From positions 1-64,000 of the forward strand of contig PMSN01000003.1 of assembly GCA_003167555.1 (NCBI GenBank): a stretch of DNA of 64,000 nucleotides, written 5' to 3'. The stretch's first letter is position 1; every line of letters starts with the position of its first letter. Under the pieces are notes generated by a model that made no database searches, had not been told where the DNA came from, and was given only the letters and a program-made list of their open reading frames with translations. This DNA is from Spartobacteria bacterium (GTDB lineage: Bacteria > Verrucomicrobiota > Verrucomicrobiia > Chthoniobacterales > UBA10450). A program made the position numbers and the translations under genes. Positions 17,719 through 25,391 of this stretch are shown here, piece by piece.

Positions 17719-18752
17719 CAGTCGAAGTGAATCAGTGCGTGAATAACCTCACCCGATCGCATCTTCGCGATCGTCTCATTGATCTCTTCGAGCTTTGTCC
17801 GATGAGAGATGAAACCCAGCGGATCGAATCGGCCCGCCTGGATCATCCGGGCGATTCGGGGAATATCGAGATGCGGGCGGCTCCCGCCACCTTCCGAGCC
17901 GGTCAAGACCTTGCCGTGATGTAGTGGCAGCGTGTGCAGCGTCACCTTCTTATCGTGAGGCATCACGCCGAAGAGGATGCAGCGGCCTTTCGCGGCCGCC
18001 AGCTCGTAGCATGCCTCAATGATTTGCGGCACGCCGGTTCCGTCGATTGTTATGTCCGCTCCACCCAGGCCTACGATCTCCCGGATGGCAGTGCTGACGT
18101 TTGGATCGCGGCCATTGATAGTGTGTGTGGCGCCTACTTCGCGCGCCTTGGCCAGCTTATGATCGAATAGGTCTACCGCCACGATCGGGTGCGCGCCGGC
18201 CAGTCGGGCGGCCAGCACAACCCCGAGACCTATCCCGCCGCAGCCGAAGATAACCAATGATTCGCCGATCTTAACCCGGGCATCGTTATTGATAATGCCG
18301 AAGCCGGTGGTAAGAGTGTCCGCCAGAAGGGGCGCTATCTCGAAGTCGAGGTCTTTTGGAATAACGGTAAGTCTGTTCTCCGTTACGACCGCGAGTTGAT
18401 TGAAAGTCGTTACCCATCCGGCGTTGAGGTTCTTCCCGCGCCAGCGGTAAACGGGCGCCTGCACTTGCAATCCCTCCGCGGGACGCCAATGCAAAACCAC
18501 GTGATCGCCCGTGCGGACCCGCGTTACTCCGGGCCCCACTTCCTGAACAATGCCGCCACCTTCGTGGCCGAGTAAGTGTGGCAGGTAATGGTCGGGTCCC
18601 TTCACTCCGTCTATCTCGCCGATCTGCGAGCCGCAAATCCGGCTCGTCTTGAGCTCGACCAACACCTGGCCGAGGGACAAGGAAGGCAGCTCCACCTCGT
18701 CCACCACGAGAGGTTGATGCTGCTCGACGAGAATGGCTGCGCGCGTTTTCAT
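17718..18752 (-). CDS. zinc-type alcohol dehydrogenase (MDR family)
   Basis: This 344-residue medium-chain dehydrogenase has the catalytic-zinc residues in SRICGSQIGE (Cys) and GHEGGG (His-Glu), and the NAD(P) site FGCGGIGLG. The four-Cys structural zinc loop of classic alcohol dehydrogenases is missing: the region after HWRPAEG has no Cys. Members in glycan loci oxidise sugar alcohols or reduce keto sugars. It overlaps the upstream methyltransferase stop by one base (TAATG). The substrate is unknown, but the adjoining transketolase genes suggest a sugar or polyol. Confidence 0.87.
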   Translation of the reverse strand: MKTRAAILVEQHQPLVVDEVELPSLSLGQVLVELKTSRICGSQIGEIDGVKGPDHYLPHLLGHEGGGIVQEVGPGVTRVRTGDHVVLHWRPAEGLQVQAPVYRWRGKNLNAGWVTTFNQLAVVTENRLTVIPKDLDFEIAPLLADTLTTGFGIINNDARVKIGESLVIFGCGGIGLGVVLAARLAGAHPIVAVDLFDHKLAKAREVGATHTINGRDPNVSTAIREIVGLGGADITIDGTGVPQIIEACYELAAAKGRCILFGVMPHDKKVTLHTLPLHHGKVLTGSEGGGSRPHLDIPRIARMIQAGRFDPLGFISHRTKLEEINETIAKMRSGEVIHALIHFD

Positions 18753-19414
18753 TACTCGAAATAAATAAAGCTACAGTCGCCCGTATAACCGGTAAGCTTG
18801 AACCACCACTCCCATTCCGCCGGCGTATTGAAGGCCTCACAAGTAAGCTGCCAGTAAAGCAGGTTCGCCTTTTCTTCTTCGTTCCGATACGATTCCACGC
18901 AAATGTATTTCTGCTTCGTGCCAACACGCTCGATCTCCTTCAGTGCCGCAAAGAGGTCGTAGCAATAAAGATTATGCAGGGTGTTGATGGAAACCACGAG
19001 GTCGAATGTGCGGTCGGCAAAAGGCAGCACGTTCGCGGAACCGACCTGGAGCCGGTCTTTGATCTCCGGCTTGGCGTTCTCGATCGCATAGCTGGAAATG
19101 TCCAGCCCGCTTACTTCGAGACCGGGCAGGACCTGGGTGAAATCGTACAGGAGAAATCCTTTTCCGCATCCTATGTCCAGCACCTTGTCTCCTGCCTTCA
19201 ATCGATAATGATCCACCATCGCCTGGGCGACCTTGCGCCAGCGGCCATCGTAGTGCATCCCGCCATATCCAATCCGGCGATCGCCGTCCCAGTAGTCGTA
19301 ACCCCACTCCTTGGCGCGCGTCGCCGCCTCCGCCTTGGGATAACCGGTTACGCGACCGAGGTAGTCGCGTTTCGTCGACTTATGAACGAGGGAGACGAAG
19401 TCGACTATTGCCAT
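18752..19414 (-). CDS. class I SAM-dependent methyltransferase
   Basis: This 220-residue protein has the SAM motif VLDIGCGKGFLLYDF at about residues 79-93 and a second motif NVLPFADRTFDLVVSINTLHN. An N-terminal ~70 residues carry an aromatic segment (EWGYDYWDGDRRIGYGG) that probably binds the acceptor. It overlaps the end of the split transketolase by 10 bases and the dehydrogenase by one, so the three are likely used together on one carbohydrate. The acceptor atom is unknown. Confidence 0.85.
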   Translation of the reverse strand: MAIVDFVSLVHKSTKRDYLGRVTGYPKAEAATRAKEWGYDYWDGDRRIGYGGMHYDGRWRKVAQAMVDHYRLKAGDKVLDIGCGKGFLLYDFTQVLPGLEVSGLDISSYAIENAKPEIKDRLQVGSANVLPFADRTFDLVVSINTLHNLYCYDLFAALKEIERVGTKQKYICVESYRNEEEKANLLYWQLTCEAFNTPAEWEWWFKLTGYTGDCSFIYFE

Positions 19415-20325
19415 AACGCCTTAAGTCGCGCGGAAATGTTCTCCGCGGTGAGGCCAAAAATCTTGCGGGCGGACTCCTGCTCGCACGTCTCGTGCAAGAA
19501 TTCGTCTTTCGTCCCGAAACGAATCAGCCGGGCCCGCGGCGCTGGCTGATCCGAAAGCCATTCGGCGACGCTGCCGCCGAGACCGCCTAGGACGCTGTGC
19601 TCTTCCACCGTGGCGACAACCGCAAATTTGCCGAAGGCCTCCGCCAGGCACGCTTCATCGAGCGGCTTGATCGTATGAAAGCTTACCACTCGCGCCGAGC
19701 AGCCATTCGCCGCGAGAAGGTCGGCTGCTTGGAGGCAGGTGGGCAGCATGTTACCGGCGCTCAGAATGCAAACATCCGTGCCTTCTCGCACGACGATTGC
19801 CTTACCGATCATTAGGTCAGGAGTAGTTTCGTGAATAACCGGCTCGCCCTTCTTTCCAATGCGCATGTAGACGGGGCTTGTTTGTCCCAAGGCCGCGCGT
19901 AATGCCCCGCGCACTTCCATCGCGTCCGCCGGAGCCATTACTGCCAGGCCTGGAAGTAAACGAAGCATCCCCATCTCCTCGCAGGAATGATGCGTGCCCC
20001 CGAGCGAGGCATAGGAAAGCCCGGAGCCGGTCCCGACGATAATAACCGGCTGATGATGATAACAAACGTCGACGCGGATCTGCTCGATACAGCGGTAGGT
20101 AATAAAATTCGTGATGGTGTAACAAACAGGACGCATTCCAGCCATGGCCAGGCCCGTCGCCACGCCAACCATGTTCGCCTCGGCGACGCCACAGTTGTAG
20201 AACCGGCCCGGGCATTTCGCCTTGAAATCCTCGAAGAGCCGATTGCCGATGTCAGCCGAGAGCAGGACGACTCTTTCGTCCTCGACTCCGAGCTTCGTGA
20301 TCTCGCTGGCGAACGCATTCCTCAT
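19405..20325 (-). CDS. transketolase, C-terminal subunit
   Basis: Starting at the ATG at 20325 gives 306 residues and an ATGA overlap with the N-terminal subunit gene; the longer frame to 20388 would run inside that gene. The protein holds the pyrimidine-binding and C-terminal domains of transketolase: SADIGNRLFEDF, NCGVAEANMVGVATGLA, and ATVEEHSVLGGLGG. It pairs with the product of 20322-21146 to make a TPP enzyme that moves two-carbon units between sugar phosphates. Split transketolases inside polysaccharide loci are often specialised for unusual sugars. Confidence 0.9.
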   Translation of the reverse strand: MRNAFASEITKLGVEDERVVLLSADIGNRLFEDFKAKCPGRFYNCGVAEANMVGVATGLAMAGMRPVCYTITNFITYRCIEQIRVDVCYHHQPVIIVGTGSGLSYASLGGTHHSCEEMGMLRLLPGLAVMAPADAMEVRGALRAALGQTSPVYMRIGKKGEPVIHETTPDLMIGKAIVVREGTDVCILSAGNMLPTCLQAADLLAANGCSARVVSFHTIKPLDEACLAEAFGKFAVVATVEEHSVLGGLGGSVAEWLSDQPAPRARLIRFGTKDEFLHETCEQESARKIFGLTAENISARLKALWQ

Positions 20326-21146
20326 AACAAGCCTAGCTCCCGTCGCGCCGCGGTTACTTCCTCGCTCTTGGGAATGCGATAATGCCAATTGTTATCGTCT
20401 TCCATGAACGAGATCCCTTTGCCTTTCACGGTGTGAGCAATGATAGCAGTGGGCTTGTCGTTGTCTGTCTTGCGCAACTCGCGCGTGATGGCCTCGATAT
20501 CGTGCCCGTCGACCTCGGACGTTTTCCATCCAAACGCCGACCACTTGGCCGGGAGCGATTCGAGAGCCATGATTTCGTTGCTGCGGCCCGTAGCCTGCCA
20601 CTTGTTGTAATCGATAACGACGGTAAGCCGTCCGAGTTTCTGGGCCGGTGCGAACAGAGCTGCTTCCCAGACCGAGCCTTCGTTGCATTCGCCATCGCTC
20701 ATCGTGACGAAGACGCGATAATCCATTTTCCTGATCCGCGCCGCCAGAGCGAGACCTATCCCCACCGGCAGCCCGTGACCTAGCGAGCCAGTCGCCAGTT
20801 CAACGCCCGGAGCGCAGTTCGGGCTAGGTTGTTCGGCGAGCGGGCTGCCTTCCTGGGCAAAGGAGTCGAGCAACTCCTTCGGGAAAAAGCCGCGCAGGGC
20901 CAGAGTCACGTAGAGAGCGGTAGCGGCATGTCCCTTACTGAGGATAAAGCGATCCCGGGTCTCATCGCCGGGCTTTTTCGCATCAATCTTGAGCACATTC
21001 CAGTAAGCCGCTACCAGAATGTCTACAACCGAAAGCGCCGAACCAAGGTGCGGCGTGCCTGCGTTATGAGACATCTCGACCAGCTTGCCTCGAATCTCGC
21101 GCGAGATCCTGGATAGGTCCTCGGTCGTGGTCAATGAAGAAGCCAT
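20322..21146 (-). CDS. transketolase, N-terminal (TPP-binding) subunit
   Basis: This 274-residue protein carries the TPP-binding half of transketolase: GTPHLGSALSVVDIL, the SKGHAATALYV helix, GSLGHGLPVGIGLAL and the diphosphate/metal motif GDGECNEGSVWEA. It starts with the ATG at 21146, overlapping the previous stop as TGATG. With the C-terminal subunit it should form an active tetramer in the cytoplasm. Its neighbours (SIS isomerase, cytidylyltransferase/kinase) fit a heptose- or branched-sugar-forming pathway. Confidence 0.9.
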   Translation of the reverse strand: MASSLTTTEDLSRISREIRGKLVEMSHNAGTPHLGSALSVVDILVAAYWNVLKIDAKKPGDETRDRFILSKGHAATALYVTLALRGFFPKELLDSFAQEGSPLAEQPSPNCAPGVELATGSLGHGLPVGIGLALAARIRKMDYRVFVTMSDGECNEGSVWEAALFAPAQKLGRLTVVIDYNKWQATGRSNEIMALESLPAKWSAFGWKTSEVDGHDIEAITRELRKTDNDKPTAIIAHTVKGKGISFMEDDNNWHYRIPKSEEVTAARRELGLL

Positions 21147-22684
21147 CAAAAGTTAAGCAGCGACATGCCGCTCTTGAGCAGCACCTGTTTCGAGATCGGC
21201 TGCTGGTTTCCAATCAACTTGACCGCTTGTCCTCCCGCGAGCTGTCCGAGAAAGGTCGCAAGATCGATCGGGAGCTGACGGACCGCAGCGAGTGACGCCA
21301 CGGAGAAGAAGGCGTCCCCGGCTCCGACTGTATCGACGACGGCCGTCTCAAAAGGCAGGCAAAGACTGGGCTCCTGCTCATTGCGCAGGCCTATCGTTTC
21401 AACCGCGCCCCGAGTCAGCCAGGCGTATTGAGCAGAGAAGCTTTGCCGGAGGTTGTCCAACTCCTGCATGTACTCGATCGGACGGCGGGCGCAGGAAAGA
21501 AGCAGCTCCTGCTCATCGAGCGAGAAGGCATGGGCGCGCTCGTATTGCCGCGAGATGATGTTAAAGCCGTGGTTGTTGCTGTTGGTCTGGCAGTTCAAGC
21601 TCATGAACGGCGCGAGTTGCTGGACAAGGGCGCGCTGCTCCTTCTGCATCAGCCCATGGCCGAAGTCGGCTACCACCACGAGGTCGAACTCCGCGATGTG
21701 CTCAGCCATCTTCCGGGATAAGGCGGTTTGCGTCTCCGGCTTTGGTGGAATGTTATCGATGTAGTTAACGGCAAACAGCTTCGTCAGCTCCTTTCCTGTG
21801 ATGTAGGGCTCGACAAAGCGCTGCTTCACGATGGTCGTGAACTCGGGGTCGCGAATGGTCCAGTCGTCCTCCGGGTCAAGTAATGTTTGCAATGCCTCCT
21901 TCGCCCAAGGCTCGGTCCCGGCCACGCTGACGAAGCTGACATGGTCGCAGAATTGTTTGAGATGCCGGTAGATGGCGAGGGCGCCGCCCGGTTGCGTCTC
22001 CTCATTCAAGAACCTTCCCGAAATGATGCGGTTCTTGGAGGTAAGCCCTTGCATCTTCACATTGGAGTAGCGGTCGAAAATGATGTCCCCGATGAGCAGC
22101 ACCTTGAGGTTGGAGAAGCTCTCAACCGTTTTCTTGAATTCCTCGGGAGGACACGATTGGGCGACAGTACGGCAAAAGGCCTTGGCCGGCGCGGCCATGT
22201 TATCGAAGAAGTTGTTGATTAACTTGGAGGAACTAAAAACGACCGAGCCGAGGTAACGCACTTCGCCGCCCAGCCTGTTCACCGTTGCTACGTCGTCGCC
22301 GATATTGCCTGTCACGTCATTAGCCGGGTCGGCGTATTCTTTTCCTTTGCAGTAGATGGCGGGTTTGACGCACTCGATTGCTTCCACCGCGGCGGCATAC
22401 GGAACTACCACGACATGATCGACGCAGACCAGCGCCGCGAGGCTCCTTGCTCTTAGCTCGTCATTGAAGAAAGGCCGGCCCGGTCCTTTGTTAACATGCT
22501 TCTCGGCCGTAACTGTCACGATGAGCAGGTCGCCAAGCGCGCGCGCTTCTTCCAGATGATGAATGTGACCGGGATGAAGCAGATCGAACGTCCCATGGCA
22601 TTGGACAATCTTTTTGCCCTGGGCGCGGAGCTGGTCGAAAACAGCCGGCGCTGTTTCAAACGGAAGAATCTTTTCGAGTGACAC
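21146..22684 (-). CDS. cytidylyltransferase/PfkB-kinase fusion (HldE-like, domains in reverse order)
   Basis: This 512-residue protein begins with a nucleotidyltransferase domain (QCHGTFDLLHPGHIHHLE, residues ~28-160). It ends with a PfkB-type kinase domain showing the signature DTVGAGDAFFS near residue 460. In E. coli HldE the kinase comes first and the nucleotidyltransferase second, so the order here is reversed. HldE phosphorylates heptose-7-phosphate at C1 and activates heptose-1-phosphate with nucleotide; a similar job is plausible because a GmhA-like isomerase is three genes upstream. The start is GTG at 22684, overlapping the preceding TAG. Confidence 0.85.
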   Translation of the reverse strand: MSLEKILPFETAPAVFDQLRAQGKKIVQCHGTFDLLHPGHIHHLEEARALGDLLIVTVTAEKHVNKGPGRPFFNDELRARSLAALVCVDHVVVVPYAAAVEAIECVKPAIYCKGKEYADPANDVTGNIGDDVATVNRLGGEVRYLGSVVFSSSKLINNFFDNMAAPAKAFCRTVAQSCPPEEFKKTVESFSNLKVLLIGDIIFDRYSNVKMQGLTSKNRIISGRFLNEETQPGGALAIYRHLKQFCDHVSFVSVAGTEPWAKEALQTLLDPEDDWTIRDPEFTTIVKQRFVEPYITGKELTKLFAVNYIDNIPPKPETQTALSRKMAEHIAEFDLVVVADFGHGLMQKEQRALVQQLAPFMSLNCQTNSNNHGFNIISRQYERAHAFSLDEQELLLSCARRPIEYMQELDNLRQSFSAQYAWLTRGAVETIGLRNEQEPSLCLPFETAVVDTVGAGDAFFSVASLAAVRQLPIDLATFLGQLAGGQAVKLIGNQQPISKQVLLKSGMSLLNF

Positions 22685-23724
22685 TAGCGTGAAAAAAAGT
22701 TGTAAGCGCTTGGGTTCCGCGCCAACTCCATGAACTTCATGTTATAATGTTCCGGCGCGTCGATGTCGGGAAATTGGCCGGCTTCGAGTGCGGCGCGCAG
22801 CGTGGCGACTTCATGGCTGATCGAGCTGACCGGCTGGTAATGGAGCGCTTCCAGGATTTTTTTGGACGAGATGTGGTAATCGCGCTGATCGAGCGTCTCT
22901 GTCACCTTGATCTCCACCGGGAGGTCGGATAGCTCGCCCTGAATCAGCTTGGCAATCTCGATGACCTTGTGATTCTCGAAGCCGAAGTTAAAGGTCCGTC
23001 CATTGATCACGGCAGCGTCGATGTCCACGAGCAACCCGTACAAGTTAATCATGTCGGTCATCCCGACATTCGGCCGGCGCTGGTTACCGCCGTGCACGGT
23101 GATCACTCGCTTGGTGATCGCATCGGCGGTCAGCTTGTTCACGGTCAAGTCGAAGCGCTGCCGGGGTGAAGTGCCGCAGATGGTGGCGGGACGGATATTG
23201 ACCGTGCAGAAGTCCTTTGAGGACGCGGCGGTGACCAGCCATTCCGCCAGCATCTTATACTTGGAGTAGAAGGTGAGCGGGGCAGGTTCGAGGCGCTCGT
23301 CGATCTCACTTTCGCCCCGCGCGCCGAAGACACTGCTCGAAGAAGCATTGATAAAGCGCTGGACGCCCGCCTCCCGGGCCAGAGCCAGAAGCAATCCCAC
23401 CGCGTCGAAGTTTACCTGCCGCGTCAAAGCCTCATCGATCTCACCTGTGGGGTCGTTCGAGATGGCTGCCAGATGAATAACCACATCGATGTCCTTCAGC
23501 GCAGCCTTGACCGCTTCTGCATCGCGGATGTCGCTCTGCACCAGCTCAAATCGGGAAGACCATTCCGAGTAGCCTGGCATCTTGCGGAGCGCGGCCACCC
23601 CCGCGTCGGTGTAGAGTAACAAATCGATCACGCGCACGTGATGCCCTAGCTCGAGCAGATGCGGAGTCAGACGGCTGCCAACATAGCCGAACCCGCCGGT
23701 AACAAGAATGCGTTTGCTGCTCAT
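22684..23724 (-). CDS. NAD-dependent sugar-nucleotide epimerase/dehydratase (extended SDR)
   Basis: This 346-residue extended SDR has the NAD motif VTGGFGYVG, the loop VIHLAAISNDPTG, NASSSSVFG and the catalytic YSKYK (YxxxK) motif, all intact. It lies between a dehydratase-like SDR and the cytidylyltransferase/kinase. It probably epimerises, reduces or dehydrates a nucleotide-activated sugar made by the same set of genes. The exact reaction cannot be read from sequence. Confidence 0.87.
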   Translation of the reverse strand: MSSKRILVTGGFGYVGSRLTPHLLELGHHVRVIDLLLYTDAGVAALRKMPGYSEWSSRFELVQSDIRDAEAVKAALKDIDVVIHLAAISNDPTGEIDEALTRQVNFDAVGLLLALAREAGVQRFINASSSSVFGARGESEIDERLEPAPLTFYSKYKMLAEWLVTAASSKDFCTVNIRPATICGTSPRQRFDLTVNKLTADAITKRVITVHGGNQRRPNVGMTDMINLYGLLVDIDAAVINGRTFNFGFENHKVIEIAKLIQGELSDLPVEIKVTETLDQRDYHISSKKILEALHYQPVSSISHEVATLRAALEAGQFPDIDAPEHYNMKFMELARNPSAYNFFSR

Positions 23725-23731
23725 CGCGTGC

Positions 23732-24727
23732 TTAGGGTTTGTGAATGTAATCGAGCGGTTGCTGCTTCAAGGTATCAATATTGTCCCGGACCCAGGCGAT
23801 TGTCTCCTGAATCCCGGTTTCGAGTTCGTATTCGCTCTTCCATCCCAGCAAGCTCCGGGCCTTTGAGCTATCGAGCAAGTAAGCCTCGTCTTTCCCCGGC
23901 CGATCGTCGACGACTTCGGCCACGTCGTCGAACTTTGCGCCCATCATCTCGCAGATCATCTCCACGACCTTGCGGATCGAAATATTCCGCGTCGTGGAAA
24001 AGTGGTAAGCCTCGCCGATCGCTCCTTTTCGCGCGACGCGGAGCGTGCCATCGGCTACGTCGCGAATGTGAATGAAGGAACGCACCGAGTGGCCGCCACC
24101 GTGGAGCGGAAGTCTCCGGCCCAGGAGAATGTAAAGGATGGTGCGCGGGATGATGCGATAGAGCTGCTGGCCCGGCCCAAAGACATTGGCGGAGCGCGTG
24201 AACACGACCGGGAAGCGATAGTTCCTTATGAACGTCCGCAGATGCAGTTCGCAGCCGGCGCGCGAAGCCGCATAAGGCGTGCTGGGGTTAAACGGCGCGT
24301 CCTCAGTCACGTTCCCGCTACAGCTTCCGTAAACTTCCGGCGTGGAAACGTGGACATACTTCTTCAGGAAATCGAACCGGCGCAGCCGATCGTGCAGTTG
24401 CACGTTCGCGACGATGTTCGTCTGATACCAATGCTCGGGATGAAGCCAGCTCTCTGCGACCATGCCTTGCGCGACGAAATTCACGACGTAGTCCGGTTTG
24501 AAATCGCCGACGCATTCCGCGGCCTTGTCCATGTCGCGGTTCAAATCGAGTTGCTCGAAGCGAAACTCACCGGTCTCATGTTCGTGCCCTAAGTAAGGAA
24601 GGAAAACGCGGCTGGGCTCCGGCGAACGGCTGATGCCGAGGACATCCAGTCCCTCGCCCAGCAGGTAATCGACGAAATGACTCCCGGAAAACGAATTGCT
24701 TCCCAGGACAACGGCTTTCTCTGCCAC
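23732..24727 (-). CDS. sugar-nucleotide dehydratase-like SDR with YxxxR active site
   Basis: This 331-residue SDR resembles GDP-mannose or dTDP-glucose 4,6-dehydratases: an altered nucleotide motif VLGSNSFSGSHF, HVSTPEVYG, and TPYAASRAGCEL. The last has Tyr152 but Arg156 where YxxxK normally has Lys (codon CGC). The Glu in STPEVYG, which supports dehydration in this family, is present. The start is GTG at 24727, overlapping the upstream TAG. With the Arg swap it may keep activity with changed properties, or act differently; I cannot tell. Confidence 0.83.
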   Translation of the reverse strand: MAEKAVVLGSNSFSGSHFVDYLLGEGLDVLGISRSPEPSRVFLPYLGHEHETGEFRFEQLDLNRDMDKAAECVGDFKPDYVVNFVAQGMVAESWLHPEHWYQTNIVANVQLHDRLRRFDFLKKYVHVSTPEVYGSCSGNVTEDAPFNPSTPYAASRAGCELHLRTFIRNYRFPVVFTRSANVFGPGQQLYRIIPRTILYILLGRRLPLHGGGHSVRSFIHIRDVADGTLRVARKGAIGEAYHFSTTRNISIRKVVEMICEMMGAKFDDVAEVVDDRPGKDEAYLLDSSKARSLLGWKSEYELETGIQETIAWVRDNIDTLKQQPLDYIHKP

Positions 24728-25314
24728 TAGGTCGTCCCCGAGTTTTGCGTTTGGCAGAGAGCTTGGAGAAGCATGTGGCCGACGATGAGCTGCATGTCTT
24801 CAACCACCTGCATGTCGTCGATGGGGAAGTGGAGGACGACGTCAGCCAGATCTTTGCAGGCGCCGCCGGAGTAACCGAGAAGCGCGAAGCTTTTCATTTT
24901 ACACACCTTCGCCTGTTCGAGCGCCTTGACGACATTCGGTGAGTTTCCGCTGCCGGAGAGAACAATGAGCACATCGCCCGGGTCGGCTTCCGTGGCGAGT
25001 TGGGCGGCGAAAACGTTGTCGTAGCCGATGTCGTTCGCGAGACAGGTGAGGACCGAGACGTTCGCGGGCAGGGCCGACATCTTCATTCCTTTCCCGCCTG
25101 ACTTCGCGACGGGGTAGAGGAAATCGTTGGCCCAGTGAATGGCGTTCGCGGCGCTGCCGCCGTTGCCGCAGATGAACACGCGGCGGCCATCGCGCCACGC
25201 CGCGGCCAGCTCGTCCGCGAGCAAGGTCCCACTCTGCCAATCCTGGCGCGCGAGAGCGTCGGTCAGCTTGGCAGCGTAATCTTGAAACGCCGAGATGGTG
25301 AAGGCGCGAGACAT
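24727..25314 (-). CDS. GmhA-like sugar isomerase (SIS domain)
   Basis: Starting at the ATG at 25314 gives 195 residues, the usual length of sedoheptulose-7-phosphate isomerase. The SIS phosphosugar-binding motif is CGNGGSAANAIHWAND and the second is LSGSGNSPNVVKAL. GmhA turns sedoheptulose-7-phosphate into D-glycero-D-manno-heptose-7-phosphate, the first step of heptose synthesis. The HldE-like fusion and two SDRs follow in the same operon, supporting an activated heptose or related sugar. A second SIS protein lies at 43195. Confidence 0.88.
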   Translation of the reverse strand: MSRAFTISAFQDYAAKLTDALARQDWQSGTLLADELAAAWRDGRRVFICGNGGSAANAIHWANDFLYPVAKSGGKGMKMSALPANVSVLTCLANDIGYDNVFAAQLATEADPGDVLIVLSGSGNSPNVVKALEQAKVCKMKSFALLGYSGGACKDLADVVLHFPIDDMQVVEDMQLIVGHMLLQALCQTQNSGTT

Positions 25315-25391
25315 TGGCCTACGTGATACTGCAACCGTGCAAAAATCCAGTGCATATTTGCCACATTCCCACTCGACGTTAGATGCATGGC

